The notes beneath the pieces are model-generated. The model worked only from the letters and a program-made list of their open reading frames with translations, had not been told where the DNA came from and ran no database searches. Positions 33,510 through 41,863 of a stretch of 64,000 nt of DNA are shown here, piece after piece. Source of the stretch: Bacillota bacterium. Lineage in GTDB: Bacteria; Bacillota; Clostridia; Acetivibrionales; DSM-1351. A program made the translations under genes and the position numbers. Position 1 is the stretch's first letter; every line of letters starts with the position of its first letter. The stretch spans positions 1-64,000 of the forward strand of contig JAEVZU010000022.1 of NCBI GenBank assembly GCA_023392075.1, in the 5' to 3' direction.

Positions 33510-35972
33510 TTACATCCTTTTTCTGGTAGCTTCGTCAAGCTCATCATCATCCAAAAAACTTTCCTGTCTTCCGACTTTTTCAGATTTATACTTGCTGAAT
33601 GATGAGGTACTTGCATTTTGTAACAATCTTAATCCCATCCATACGGCACCCTTCATGGTACGCCTTTTGCTAAATCCCTGACGTTCCAAAGCTTCTGCAA
33701 AGTCTCTGCTTCTCCGGACATATGATTCATTGTTCTGCTGGCACCACTCCCGGTATGCATCAAAGAGGTTCCCTCCGGTTTCCTCATATTCCCCGACCTC
33801 ACAGCACTCCTGCAGGAAGTTCCCAATCCAATCCTCCTCATTTCGATACTGCTGTGTCGCATCCTGGACCACCTTGGGAGGTTTGATGTTGTATCCGTTA
33901 GCAATGTACTTTCTGGCACCTTCAACAATCCAGGTCAGTATCGCATCAGCATCTGTATTATAAAGAACACCTGCATAGTCTTTGATTTCTTTCTTACCTT
34001 CAAATTTCGCCTTAAAAGGTACCACCATGATTCTTCTCCATGTACCTGTGTCCGTGCTACCAACCTTCGGTAAATGATTAGTTGCCATTATCAGCGTGTG
34101 AGAAGGTTCAAATGTTCTCTCGTCTTTATACATCTGACGTTCAGTAACCGGATCGGCGGAAGCAAGTTTCTTAAGCATTGCTGAAGAAAGTCTTCGGCCT
34201 TCCTCGGGTTCAAAAGCGGTTACAAATCTTCTTCCTTCAACTGACAATCCTCCGATTTGCTGCCGACCGTCTTTCTGGTTTAAAAGCATTTCAATATTAA
34301 TCTGTCCGGCATAATCGCCGAATACTTTGGCTACACAGTTCAAGAATGTGGACTTACCATTGCGGCCATAGCCGTAAAATATACACATTCCTTCGTAAAA
34401 CACTTTTCCTATGGCAGCCATTCCACACACTTGCTGGAAGTATTCAGCCAGATCCGGATCATCCTCTGTAATATCCGTCAGAAACTGATCAAACTTTTTA
34501 AATTTGGTGTCAGGATTATAACTGGCCCCTGACATCTTGCTTATAAAATATGTTGGCTCATGCTGCAGGAGCTTACCGGTTCTGAGATCCACAACACCAT
34601 TTTTGCAATTAAGGAGAAATGGATCTTTATTGAGTTGGGCTGCAGTAATCGGTATTTCATCCTTGGCCAGCTCCACCATGCTCTTAATGCAGCGCTCACT
34701 CTTCGCCTTAATAGTATCTGCTAGGACCTGCTTTGCTTTCTTTGTTTGATCTTCTCCTGTAGCCTTATGAAAATTTTTCGTTGCCTCATCAATCATTTCC
34801 TCAACGATTTTTTTAGCCATTTGCATATGTTGGAGCATCTTATCTGATTGCCACAGTTTACCATCCCATATCAGCCAGGACTTCATATCAGCGCACCATC
34901 TGAGAACATCCTTAAACCGCTTTGCGAATATCCTACTTCTGCCCAAGTCGCTTGTTGTATCTTCACCATAAAAAATGTTACCAATCGGTTCATCAACAAC
35001 TGGTCCATACAGCTGATCATATCCTAGGTCTTGATCCGGAGGTACTGGTGTTGGTGGTTGTTTTTGCTTCGGCCGGCCAGGAGAATACACTTCGGTTGTA
35101 TCTCTGATAGCTCTCCCGATTGTCCATTCTCCATAGGTACACTGTCCACGGCGTTCATCCCATTTATCCCGGTAGATGGATGATCGCCGGACAATACTGT
35201 CAATCATTCGCTCGTCCTTGCCAGTCCAGAAGGCCAGAATGTTGCAGATCGCAAGGTCTGCCTCGGACTGACTCTTGTAGTTACCTACCCAGGTACCATC
35301 CATAAGTGATTTAAACAGGTATCCGTTTTTTGCATTACAGGCCTTGTCGATTATTTCATCTTCACTCATCGCAGAGAGTATAGGCGGTGACACAGGAGCT
35401 GCAGCTGGGTTATTTTTTCTATTATTCTTGTTGCCTGAAGCCAGGTATTTAGCATGAACAATAGCTAACTCCTCGGTTCTGCTCTCAATATCGCAGTGGC
35501 CATCGTCATATAAATTACCTGTCATGACAAAAAATCTGCCCACCTCATATGTCTCGACGTTACCTTTACGCCTGCGGCCTTCCGGAAGCTTGCCATGGCA
35601 AATAATATGTACTCCGTCACCACTCTGAGAGAACTCTGTATAGCTGTCGATTGTACGTATAATGTCCCTGGCCTCATCAGATAATGCGTCTGTTTCCGGA
35701 TCCTTGCAATGGTCGATATCTACCCCGAGGATCCCATCTCCGGAGAACATAAAGCCTATGCCTTCAATTTTTATGCCATCTTTGCTGATATCATTTATAT
35801 GCAGAAGTGCATCCTCAAAGGTGCCCCAAGTGGCAGGGTTGTCACTCATAGCCCTGCCACCTGTAGTCGGATTTATTGGAACTTTGGTAGGCTTACCGTT
35901 GCGCTCTTCGAATCTCCAGTTAACCCATCTATCTAATTTTTTTAGTTCATCTGGTAATCTATCAAACCCCAT
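33510..35972 (-). CDS. Primase-helicase (PrimPol N-terminus, D5/P4-family helicase C-terminus)
   Basis: 820 residues. The N-terminal 200 residues resemble an archaeo-eukaryotic primase/bifunctional primase-polymerase: GFMFSGDGILGVDIDHCKDP with acidic metal ligands and FSQSGDGVHIICHG. Then a D5_N region (ICNILAFWTGKDERMIDSIV) and an SF3-type helicase: GYGRNGKSTFLNCVAKVFGD (Walker A) and TLIMATNHLPKV. Starts phage DNA replication. The helicase end and the repeats at 33272-33424 are adjacent. Confidence 0.92.
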   Translation of the reverse strand: MGFDRLPDELKKLDRWVNWRFEERNGKPTKVPINPTTGGRAMSDNPATWGTFEDALLHINDISKDGIKIEGIGFMFSGDGILGVDIDHCKDPETDALSDEARDIIRTIDSYTEFSQSGDGVHIICHGKLPEGRRRKGNVETYEVGRFFVMTGNLYDDGHCDIESRTEELAIVHAKYLASGNKNNRKNNPAAAPVSPPILSAMSEDEIIDKACNAKNGYLFKSLMDGTWVGNYKSQSEADLAICNILAFWTGKDERMIDSIVRRSSIYRDKWDERRGQCTYGEWTIGRAIRDTTEVYSPGRPKQKQPPTPVPPDQDLGYDQLYGPVVDEPIGNIFYGEDTTSDLGRSRIFAKRFKDVLRWCADMKSWLIWDGKLWQSDKMLQHMQMAKKIVEEMIDEATKNFHKATGEDQTKKAKQVLADTIKAKSERCIKSMVELAKDEIPITAAQLNKDPFLLNCKNGVVDLRTGKLLQHEPTYFISKMSGASYNPDTKFKKFDQFLTDITEDDPDLAEYFQQVCGMAAIGKVFYEGMCIFYGYGRNGKSTFLNCVAKVFGDYAGQINIEMLLNQKDGRQQIGGLSVEGRRFVTAFEPEEGRRLSSAMLKKLASADPVTERQMYKDERTFEPSHTLIMATNHLPKVGSTDTGTWRRIMVVPFKAKFEGKKEIKDYAGVLYNTDADAILTWIVEGARKYIANGYNIKPPKVVQDATQQYRNEEDWIGNFLQECCEVGEYEETGGNLFDAYREWCQQNNESYVRRSRDFAEALERQGFSKRRTMKGAVWMGLRLLQNASTSSFSKYKSEKVGRQESFLDDDELDEATRKRM

Positions 35973-35989
35973 ACACTTTACACCGCCTA

Positions 35990-36274
35990 CTAAAATGGTA
36001 TTTCGTTAAGTGCTTCAATAATTTGTTTTTCCGACAGGCCTGCTTCCGTTAGTAATTTAAGTATTCGACTCATACTCTCGAAAATAAACCACATATGAGC
36101 AAAATACTCTAATCTTTCCGTTATCTTTACATCAGGATCCTCAATCCACTTCATGAGCATATGCGCCTGGGTGAAGTTATCAGAAAAATCCTTCAGGAGT
36201 TTCTTTGTTTCATCTTCTGTGAGCTTGAAATTTAAACTGAAATTGCTGTTAATTATAATTTCCAATGATATCAC
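35990..36274 (-). CDS. Small phage protein of unknown function, 94 aa
   Basis: Helical: SLNFKLTEDETKKLLKDFSD, FESMSRILKLLTEAGLSEKQ. Between SSB and primase genes; overlaps the SSB stop by 4 bp. No recognised family; probably a replication accessory protein by position. Confidence 0.5.
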   Translation of the reverse strand: MISLEIIINSNFSLNFKLTEDETKKLLKDFSDNFTQAHMLMKWIEDPDVKITERLEYFAHMWFIFESMSRILKLLTEAGLSEKQIIEALNEIPF

Positions 36275-36750
36275 GACCTTTCCCAGGGTTTCTTACTTCC
36301 TGACGCTGCCGTTTGTTGATTAGCTCCTGCTGCCGGCGGCGGATTACTCGGCTGCTGATATCCGCCCTGCGGTTGATTATTTTGAGACGGTTCCGCTGCA
36401 TCTGATACTTCTGAAGCCTGTTCATTATTTTTCTTGCTATCAGCAAAAAATAACCTGTCAGCTATAACCTCAGTCACGTAATGCCTGTTTTTTTCATCAT
36501 CATCCCATGTCCTTGTCTGTATCCTGCCAATAAGTGCAATCTGCTGACCTTTTTGAAAATACTTCTGAGCAAATTCAGCTGTTTTTGCCCAGGCAACAAT
36601 AGGAATAAAATTCGCCTCAGGTTGCCCCTCAACTTTTATTTCTCTGTTAACTGCTATTGTAAAACTTGCAACAGCAGTGTTTTTACCACTTGTATATCTC
36701 AGCTCAGGATCCTTTGTGAGCCTTCCCATTAAACTAACGTTATTCATCAT
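36271..36750 (-). CDS. ssb: Single-stranded DNA-binding protein
   Basis: 159 residues. MNNVSLMGRLTKDPELRYTS, FTIAVNREIK and QIALIGRIQTRTWDDDEKNR are standard for SSB OB folds. The tail is Gln/Pro-rich and the end KPWERS does not have the usual acidic DDDIPF tip. Coats single-stranded DNA in phage replication and recombination. Confidence 0.95.
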   Translation of the reverse strand: MMNNVSLMGRLTKDPELRYTSGKNTAVASFTIAVNREIKVEGQPEANFIPIVAWAKTAEFAQKYFQKGQQIALIGRIQTRTWDDDEKNRHYVTEVIADRLFFADSKKNNEQASEVSDAAEPSQNNQPQGGYQQPSNPPPAAGANQQTAASGSKKPWERS

Positions 36751-36765
36751 ATAACCTCCAAATTT

Positions 36766-38178
36766 TTATTTTCTGACCTTAGGTCCCCCGATAATCTCAG
36801 CTCCGAGAGACCGGTATACCCTGACTCTATCTCTCGCCCACTTGGTTGTCTGTGGAATGTTTTTATCCCACAGATCATAAATGACCGGTGTCGCCTTGCC
36901 TTCATGCGGTCTCATAACTCTACCGGCGGCCTGTTGAATAGTGGTCCTATCCTTTTTAGGAGTCGCCTGTATTATTGCATTCAACCTGGGCATATCAAGT
37001 CCCAGCTTGGCCAGTTGATATGTAGCGAATAAAAATTGATATTTGCCGGCCCTCATATCGGCCATAATCTTCTCTCGCTCTTTCTTTGGCGTCTGTCCGT
37101 GTACAAAAGCTGCAGGTATTCCTCGGGTTGATACATATGTATAAAGGTTTTCAAGATGCTCCAGGCTATCTCCGAGAACCAGACAATAATCACCCTGCTT
37201 TACTCTACCAAGAATTGATTCCAATACCTTATTCCGCATGCGGTCCTCCCTCATGGCTACAACCATCTGGGAAGCATTAAACATTTCGTCTTCATCCGGA
37301 GCGTACACAAAATCAGTTTCTATGAATTCAACCCGAGGTACAACTACATTCCCAGCAGCATTCAACTTGTCCTGTGTTACCTCATGAAATTTGGGACCTA
37401 TAACATGGAACATTGAATGGATTAGTCCATCTGATCTATCATCTGAAGCAGTTACGCCAAATCTATATTTTGCAGGAAATTGAGAGATAACTGATTCAAA
37501 CATCCTTGCCTTCACATTATCTTTAAATACTAGGTGACACTCATCGATGAGGATACAACCGAACTTATTAACTATGTTAGATAAATCTCTTTTTGCAAGA
37601 GTCTGTACTGTTGCAAATGTAATGTGACTACCTATATACATATTTGTACCTTGAATTGTACCGATTTGGCTGCCTCTCAATCCAAGCCTGCTCCCAGCCC
37701 TTTTCATGCTCTGATTAAGGAGATCAATTGTATGGGTAATCCATAGGGTGGGTTGGCCAATGTTCTCAATTATGCCCAATCCCGTCTCTGTCTTACCGGC
37801 ACCACAGGGCATTATGCATATACCTGACACCCAGGCCAGTGATAACTCAAGGGCCGGTTCTTGATAGTCTCTTAATGTAGGTGCTCCAGGGAAATCAATA
37901 TGTGGAAGAGTGATCGTTTTGTCCAAAACCTCGAAATCCTGTGTAATCTCCCACAGCCTTGCATAAAACCCCCTGGGAAGTATGTACGTCTTAACTCCAT
38001 CAACATCTTTCTCAGCCCATAATTTGATGTATTCCGGACCACATACATACTTGTTTATTCCCATACGCCTTTTCTTTATATAATCAGGATTTTTTAAAGT
38101 GAGCTCAACCTTTATCCTATTAAGCACAGCAGATGGTACATCCTGTAACCTCAATAAACTATCAATTATTACTTTCAC
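36766..38178 (-). CDS. SF2 DNA/RNA helicase (DEAD/DEAH type, phage UvsW-like)
   Basis: 470 residues. CIMPCGAGKTETGLGI is motif I, ILIDECHLVF motif II (DECH), GVTASDDRSDG motif III, and QAAGRVMRPHEGK motif VI. It has the short N-terminal part of phage recombination helicases. Likely unwinds branched intermediates in replication and recombination. The stop of the upstream gene overlaps its start by 4 bp. Confidence 0.92.
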   Translation of the reverse strand: MKVIIDSLLRLQDVPSAVLNRIKVELTLKNPDYIKKRRMGINKYVCGPEYIKLWAEKDVDGVKTYILPRGFYARLWEITQDFEVLDKTITLPHIDFPGAPTLRDYQEPALELSLAWVSGICIMPCGAGKTETGLGIIENIGQPTLWITHTIDLLNQSMKRAGSRLGLRGSQIGTIQGTNMYIGSHITFATVQTLAKRDLSNIVNKFGCILIDECHLVFKDNVKARMFESVISQFPAKYRFGVTASDDRSDGLIHSMFHVIGPKFHEVTQDKLNAAGNVVVPRVEFIETDFVYAPDEDEMFNASQMVVAMREDRMRNKVLESILGRVKQGDYCLVLGDSLEHLENLYTYVSTRGIPAAFVHGQTPKKEREKIMADMRAGKYQFLFATYQLAKLGLDMPRLNAIIQATPKKDRTTIQQAAGRVMRPHEGKATPVIYDLWDKNIPQTTKWARDRVRVYRSLGAEIIGGPKVRK

Positions 38179-38786
38179 TCAATCTGACCTCCCTTCTTAA
38201 TATCAGAAATGATCTCCTGAAGTTTTCCGTGAATGCTGGATATCATGTTTCTTAACGCTTCGTTTTCTGCAGTTATAGCCTTCAATTGCTTATTCTCCTT
38301 GATAATGGATTTTATCTTGTCGAAAAGTTCGTCTTCAGCAGAGCTGATTTTTGCTTCAGTCTTTTCGACTATATGCTCAGGGTTTGGCATGTCTGGTTTA
38401 CAAATAGAAATATCAGCACTTTCTTTAATATCTGATGCTGGCGGTAACACTGGCTTCTGAGTCTGATTCTCAGAATTTAAGAGTCTCCTGATTTTTTTAA
38501 GATATATCTGACTTTCGGCTTGCTTTTCAGTAATACCGAATTTTTTAGCAACTGCCCTATATCCTTCATTACCAGTGCCATGCATACGGCAAACTTCCAA
38601 TAATTTGTTTACATCTATCTCTAATGCTTTCATAGTTCCACTCTCCTTTTTTGATGCTTGCGCCTGGCTGAATATCCTATCAATCTCTTCAGGCGAAAGC
38701 TTATAAGATGTTACCTGTCCACTACCCCGGTCTTGTCTATTATCAGGATCAATTCTCCAGGAGCCAGCAATGCCAAATGGATTCAT
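38175..38786 (-). CDS. Phage protein with helix-turn-helix-like centre and coiled-coil end, 203 aa
   Basis: AAAGGATTTGG precedes the ATG. Residues about 50-95 (INKLLEVCRMHG-like and YRAVAKKFGITEKQAESQIY) suggest a helix-turn-helix, and the last 60 residues are a coiled coil (IKENKQLKAITAENEALRNM). Possibly a replication accessory or packaging regulator; no family was recognised. Confidence 0.55.
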   Translation of the reverse strand: MNPFGIAGSWRIDPDNRQDRGSGQVTSYKLSPEEIDRIFSQAQASKKESGTMKALEIDVNKLLEVCRMHGTGNEGYRAVAKKFGITEKQAESQIYLKKIRRLLNSENQTQKPVLPPASDIKESADISICKPDMPNPEHIVEKTEAKISSAEDELFDKIKSIIKENKQLKAITAENEALRNMISSIHGKLQEIISDIKKGGQIE

Positions 38787-38802
38787 ATTGCACCAAATCC
38801 TT

Positions 38803-38991
38803 TCACGAGTTCGTGATTCTAAGGGGACACCACTTTGGGGACGTCTTCACCTTCAGCTCTGTTGAACCTCTATCTGTTCTGCAGATCATCCTACTACCCA
38901 CTTTAGTGGCCTCTGGATGCCTGCAGTAATATCTATTTGGACTGCCATTACCATTTGAAAAAATTTTCAGTTTGCATTCGCTGCATTTCAT
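38803..38991 (-). CDS. Small zinc-finger-like protein, 62 aa
   Basis: Starts MKCSECKLKIFSNGNG and contains YYCRHPE and WCPL, so Cys at positions 3, 6, 22 and 53 and a His may bind one zinc. The stop of the ASCH gene adjoins its start. Function unknown. Confidence 0.6.
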   Translation of the reverse strand: MKCSECKLKIFSNGNGSPNRYYCRHPEATKVGSRMICRTDRGSTELKVKTSPKWCPLRITNS

Positions 38992-39420
38992 TTATGACAC
39001 CATCCCTTCCCAGTTCCATATGCCTTGTTTGCCTTTAGCCGGTATCGGTTCTTTCAACCGCTTTACGTTCGCCAGGATGTACGCATATCTGCCCGGCCTG
39101 TAATCACCAAAAGCCCGTTCTTTTTTTGAAAGCTTATATCCGGGTACTATGGTGGATCCATCTACATACTCTTTCATTTCAACACAATCAAACACCGTAC
39201 ACGTTGAGACAATCGAACCCACTGGAAGCATATTAGGATCAGTATAACCGAGCTCTGCAAGAGCGGCCTTTATTTCAGGTACCTCACAGGCCTCATAATC
39301 AATTTTTAGGGCTGCATGAATTGCCAATGCTCCTCGATAATTAATACGTCTGCCTCTTGTTTCCATTAGCTTTTCACCAATCAGCGTTGCCCACGGTTGC
39401 CATAAAGTTATAGCTTTCAT
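38992..39420 (-). CDS. ASCH-domain protein
   Basis: 142 residues from ATG 39420 with GGGTG upstream. MKAITLWQPWATLIGEKLME with ETRGRRINYRGALAIHAA is the ASCH start (PWA...ET/KR..), and FGDYRPGRYAYILANVKRL is the typical end. ASCH proteins bind RNA or modified nucleotides; the phage role is unknown. Confidence 0.88.
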   Translation of the reverse strand: MKAITLWQPWATLIGEKLMETRGRRINYRGALAIHAALKIDYEACEVPEIKAALAELGYTDPNMLPVGSIVSTCTVFDCVEMKEYVDGSTIVPGYKLSKKERAFGDYRPGRYAYILANVKRLKEPIPAKGKQGIWNWEGMVS

Positions 39421-39427
39421 AGAATAT

Positions 39428-40216
39428 TCACCCTTTCTTTTTGGCTTTATTTTTTCTTTCACTCATTTTTGAGTAAATATCTGCAATAATAACCGCAGTT
39501 TTGGTCATTTCAGCGTCCTTCTGTATAAGCTTTCTTCGATTTAGAATAGCCAACTGTCCTCTGGTAACAAGAATTAAGTTTTCAATATCAAGATTTAAAG
39601 AATTGCCGTCTCCGAATATTACAGCATGCCCCTTTGGAATTGGACCATTTGCAGCTTCCCAGATCACTTGATGCTTAAGTCTCCATTTTCTTGGATCAGC
39701 AACCTTTATCTCCACATACCCATCTACATTGACCCGTTCAGATCCTACAGGTCTATAATTCACAGGTACCTGGCCTTTTTTAAATTGAGTGGGCTCCCAA
39801 CCATCAACACCTTTTCTACCCTTATTAAAAGGAACATGACCTTTTGAAAAATATCCGGTTAATCCGCTGTCAAGCTTAAACCGTGCATAATAACCTTTTA
39901 TTTGTTCAGCTGTATATTCGGTACCAAACTTTTTGTTAATCTGTTCGGCCATAGCTTTGTGCCCAGTTCCTACAAAATTTTTACTTATAAATTTCTTTAT
40001 CTTTTCCGGAAACAGCTTGGTTTCTTTTCCAGGTATTCCTCCGCAGGGGGTGCCACTTTTCAGTCTGTGATTGGTCTTGTAAGATTTAATTTGTGATTCT
40101 GTTACATTTAGTCCAAATTTATCATTAACGAGACTTACAAGTTCCTTGGTGGTTGTTCCCACTACATTTTTGGCTATAAAATTTTTTTGCTCCTCAGTAT
40201 ATTTTCTTAAAGGCAT
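39428..40216 (-). CDS. HNH endonuclease with two tandem DNA-binding repeats
   Basis: 262 residues from ATG 40216 with GGAGGG upstream. Two copies of one helix-turn-helix-like repeat lie at about 8-55 (FIAKNVVGTTTKELVSLVND) and 65-115 (FISKNFVGTGHKAMAEQINK). The HNH_3 nuclease follows: LKHQVIWEAANGPIPKGHAV with the catalytic His and GNSLNLDIENL. Free-standing HNH proteins of this type act as homing-type nucleases or assist packaging. The stop overlaps the downstream start region. Confidence 0.85.
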   Translation of the reverse strand: MPLRKYTEEQKNFIAKNVVGTTTKELVSLVNDKFGLNVTESQIKSYKTNHRLKSGTPCGGIPGKETKLFPEKIKKFISKNFVGTGHKAMAEQINKKFGTEYTAEQIKGYYARFKLDSGLTGYFSKGHVPFNKGRKGVDGWEPTQFKKGQVPVNYRPVGSERVNVDGYVEIKVADPRKWRLKHQVIWEAANGPIPKGHAVIFGDGNSLNLDIENLILVTRGQLAILNRRKLIQKDAEMTKTAVIIADIYSKMSERKNKAKKKG

Positions 40217-40217
40217 A

Positions 40218-40448
40218 TTATCCCTCCAGCATTTTTGGAAGCTTATCATCAGGCACTAAACCTTCGCTTATCACCTTTTTGGCTTCTATGACCAGAGAAC
40301 CATTGGCTATAATCTGTGAAGCAACAGAATTTATTGCTTTGGCTCTACCGATTTCCTCCTGAAGAGCATCACCTTTCAACTCTTCGTCACTCAGTCTCTC
40401 CAACTGGGCAAATAAATGATTATTCAAATCTCCAAGTGTATTTTTCAT
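40218..40448 (-). CDS. Small phage protein, 76 aa
   Basis: ATG 40448 with AGGGAGGAG upstream. MKNTLGDLNNHLFAQLERLS followed by EIGRAKAINSVASQIIANGS; all helical. A common companion of HNH and ASCH genes in clostridial prophages; function unknown. Confidence 0.7.
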   Translation of the reverse strand: MKNTLGDLNNHLFAQLERLSDEELKGDALQEEIGRAKAINSVASQIIANGSLVIEAKKVISEGLVPDDKLPKMLEG

Positions 40449-40464
40449 AGAATCAACTCCTCCC

Positions 40465-40623
40465 TTAACACACCACAATGGCCATTACTAAAGCAAACCA
40501 CAAGAGCCATAAAACCAACTCTTCAACTTTAAAGTTTTTGCTCCTGACCCAACCAATGATCATTATTCCAAGGACTATGGTCAGTGCAAAAAATATACTT
40601 ATAACACACATCAAATAAATCAT
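40465..40623 (-). CDS. Small membrane protein, 52 aa
   Basis: ATG 40623 with GGAGGGACAA upstream, overlapping the end of the RecU-like gene. Two hydrophobic segments: MIYLMCVISIFFALTIVLGI and ELVLWLLWFALVMAIVVC. Short basic loop RSKNFK between them. Function unknown. Confidence 0.6.
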   Translation of the reverse strand: MIYLMCVISIFFALTIVLGIMIIGWVRSKNFKVEELVLWLLWFALVMAIVVC

Positions 40624-41111
40624 TTGTCCCTCCACATCACACTTAAATCCCATTTGCTTTTCCCGATTTTGGGAAGCTCCTTGAATTCAAGCATATTTAT
40701 TGATCCCCTTACCCCTGAACATACTTTGTCCCGAATATCCTTCCATGGAATCAGGAAGGCTCGGTCCTCTGTACTCCATATCCCGATTATAAAAGCATGA
40801 TTCTGGCCGACCTGCCTTATAAATTTGTCTAGGCCTTTTCTTTCATTTTGTTCAATTTTGCTGTATGGAATTTTAGGTGCCGCATAATATTTTATTTCTG
40901 CTGCAAACCCATGTCCCGGGGGAAGAATCAGCTTATCAAACACTGTTCCGTAACCCATATTTACCAGTTTGTGATTCCAAATCTTCTTTTTTGAGAGAGA
41001 GCCGGTTATAAGGCTCTCTCCCTTCACTCCTTTTTTTTGATTCTCGGTATTGCGCTCAGTTTGATCCTTCTTCTGAATTTTTGACTGGCTCTTTAAGGAG
41101 TCTTTCATCAA
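40620..41111 (-). CDS. RecU-like Holliday junction resolvase
   Basis: 163 residues. FDKLILPPGHGFAAEIKYYAAP contains the E-x-K of the PD-(D/E)xK nuclease core, and NHAFIIGIWSTEDRAFLIPW matches the RecU C-terminal blocks. The first 40 residues are basic and Gln/Asn-rich. Cuts four-way junctions; fits with SSB, helicase and SbcDC genes nearby. Overlaps both neighbours. Confidence 0.82.
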   Translation of the reverse strand: MMKDSLKSQSKIQKKDQTERNTENQKKGVKGESLITGSLSKKKIWNHKLVNMGYGTVFDKLILPPGHGFAAEIKYYAAPKIPYSKIEQNERKGLDKFIRQVGQNHAFIIGIWSTEDRAFLIPWKDIRDKVCSGVRGSINMLEFKELPKIGKSKWDLSVMWRDK

Positions 41112-41682
41112 ACTTCACCTCGCTAAGGATTGAGAACAATGGATTGTCGCGTTTTCCGTATGGCATAACAAACAGTTTGGCGATATCGTTATACCAGTAT
41201 ATTTTGCCGTAAGGATCCTCGGCATAGCATGGACCTGTTGGTTCTCCCTCAATGTCATAGTCCAGTTCCGATAAATCTACCAGGTCAAGGTACCTTAATC
41301 GAACCTCAACAATCCGTTGGAGAGGATCCAGTGTCTGCATCATCCTCATGGGCTCATAAACATCCAATATGATTGGTGAAAGGTTCAATTTGTTATCTGC
41401 ATCATCAATACCTGAGAAGAGCTCCTCAATGTCCGGGGTTATGATTTCATATCTTGGATCAGGATTTCCTTTGGATAATGAAAACAATTTGCCTTTCCCA
41501 GGAAGCCCTCCGGCTAATTCTACGATTGCTCCCTTAACCTTATTAGGAACATACTCATAATCCATCCAGACTGCCCACTCACCGCCGATGATAACCAGCC
41601 CATCCTGCAGATACCCAATTCTTAAATTAGTTTTATACTGATCTTTTATCAGTTTTGTTAATGCCTTTGCACTTATAAACAT
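41056..41682 (-). CDS. Phage protein of unknown function, 208 aa
   Basis: FISAKALTKLIKDQYKTNLR start, then beta-rich (YLQDGLVIIGGEWAVWMDYE) and an acidic middle. The long 56-bp overlap with the RecU-like gene suggests coupled translation. I recognise no domain; similar size genes occur in this position in clostridial phages. Confidence 0.5.
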   Translation of the reverse strand: MFISAKALTKLIKDQYKTNLRIGYLQDGLVIIGGEWAVWMDYEYVPNKVKGAIVELAGGLPGKGKLFSLSKGNPDPRYEIITPDIEELFSGIDDADNKLNLSPIILDVYEPMRMMQTLDPLQRIVEVRLRYLDLVDLSELDYDIEGEPTGPCYAEDPYGKIYWYNDIAKLFVMPYGKRDNPLFSILSEVKFDERLLKEPVKNSEEGSN

Positions 41683-41692
41683 TTACCTCACC

Positions 41693-41863
41693 TTACCTTT
41701 CTTTATCTTGATAATTAACATTCGTCCCCCGGTACTTTATCGCGCAGCTCACATGCTGAACTCGCCAACTGTTCCGGGTTCCAACTATCTTTTCAAAGTG
41801 CCCTTTACCAGGGAGAACTACCTCCCCGCACCGGTAACAAATTCCTTTGTATTTATTTCTCAT
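41693..41863 (-). CDS. Small zinc-ribbon-like protein, 56 aa
   Basis: ATG 41863 overlaps the stop of the SbcC-like gene (ATGA). Sequence begins MRNKYKGICYRCGEVVLPGK, then a His, and VQHVSCAIK supplies a third Cys, giving C-x2-C-x-(n)-H-x2-C. GAGG-type coupling with the gene before it. Probably a small DNA- or RNA-binding zinc protein. Too short for many gene finders. Confidence 0.65.
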   Translation of the reverse strand: MRNKYKGICYRCGEVVLPGKGHFEKIVGTRNSWRVQHVSCAIKYRGTNVNYQDKER

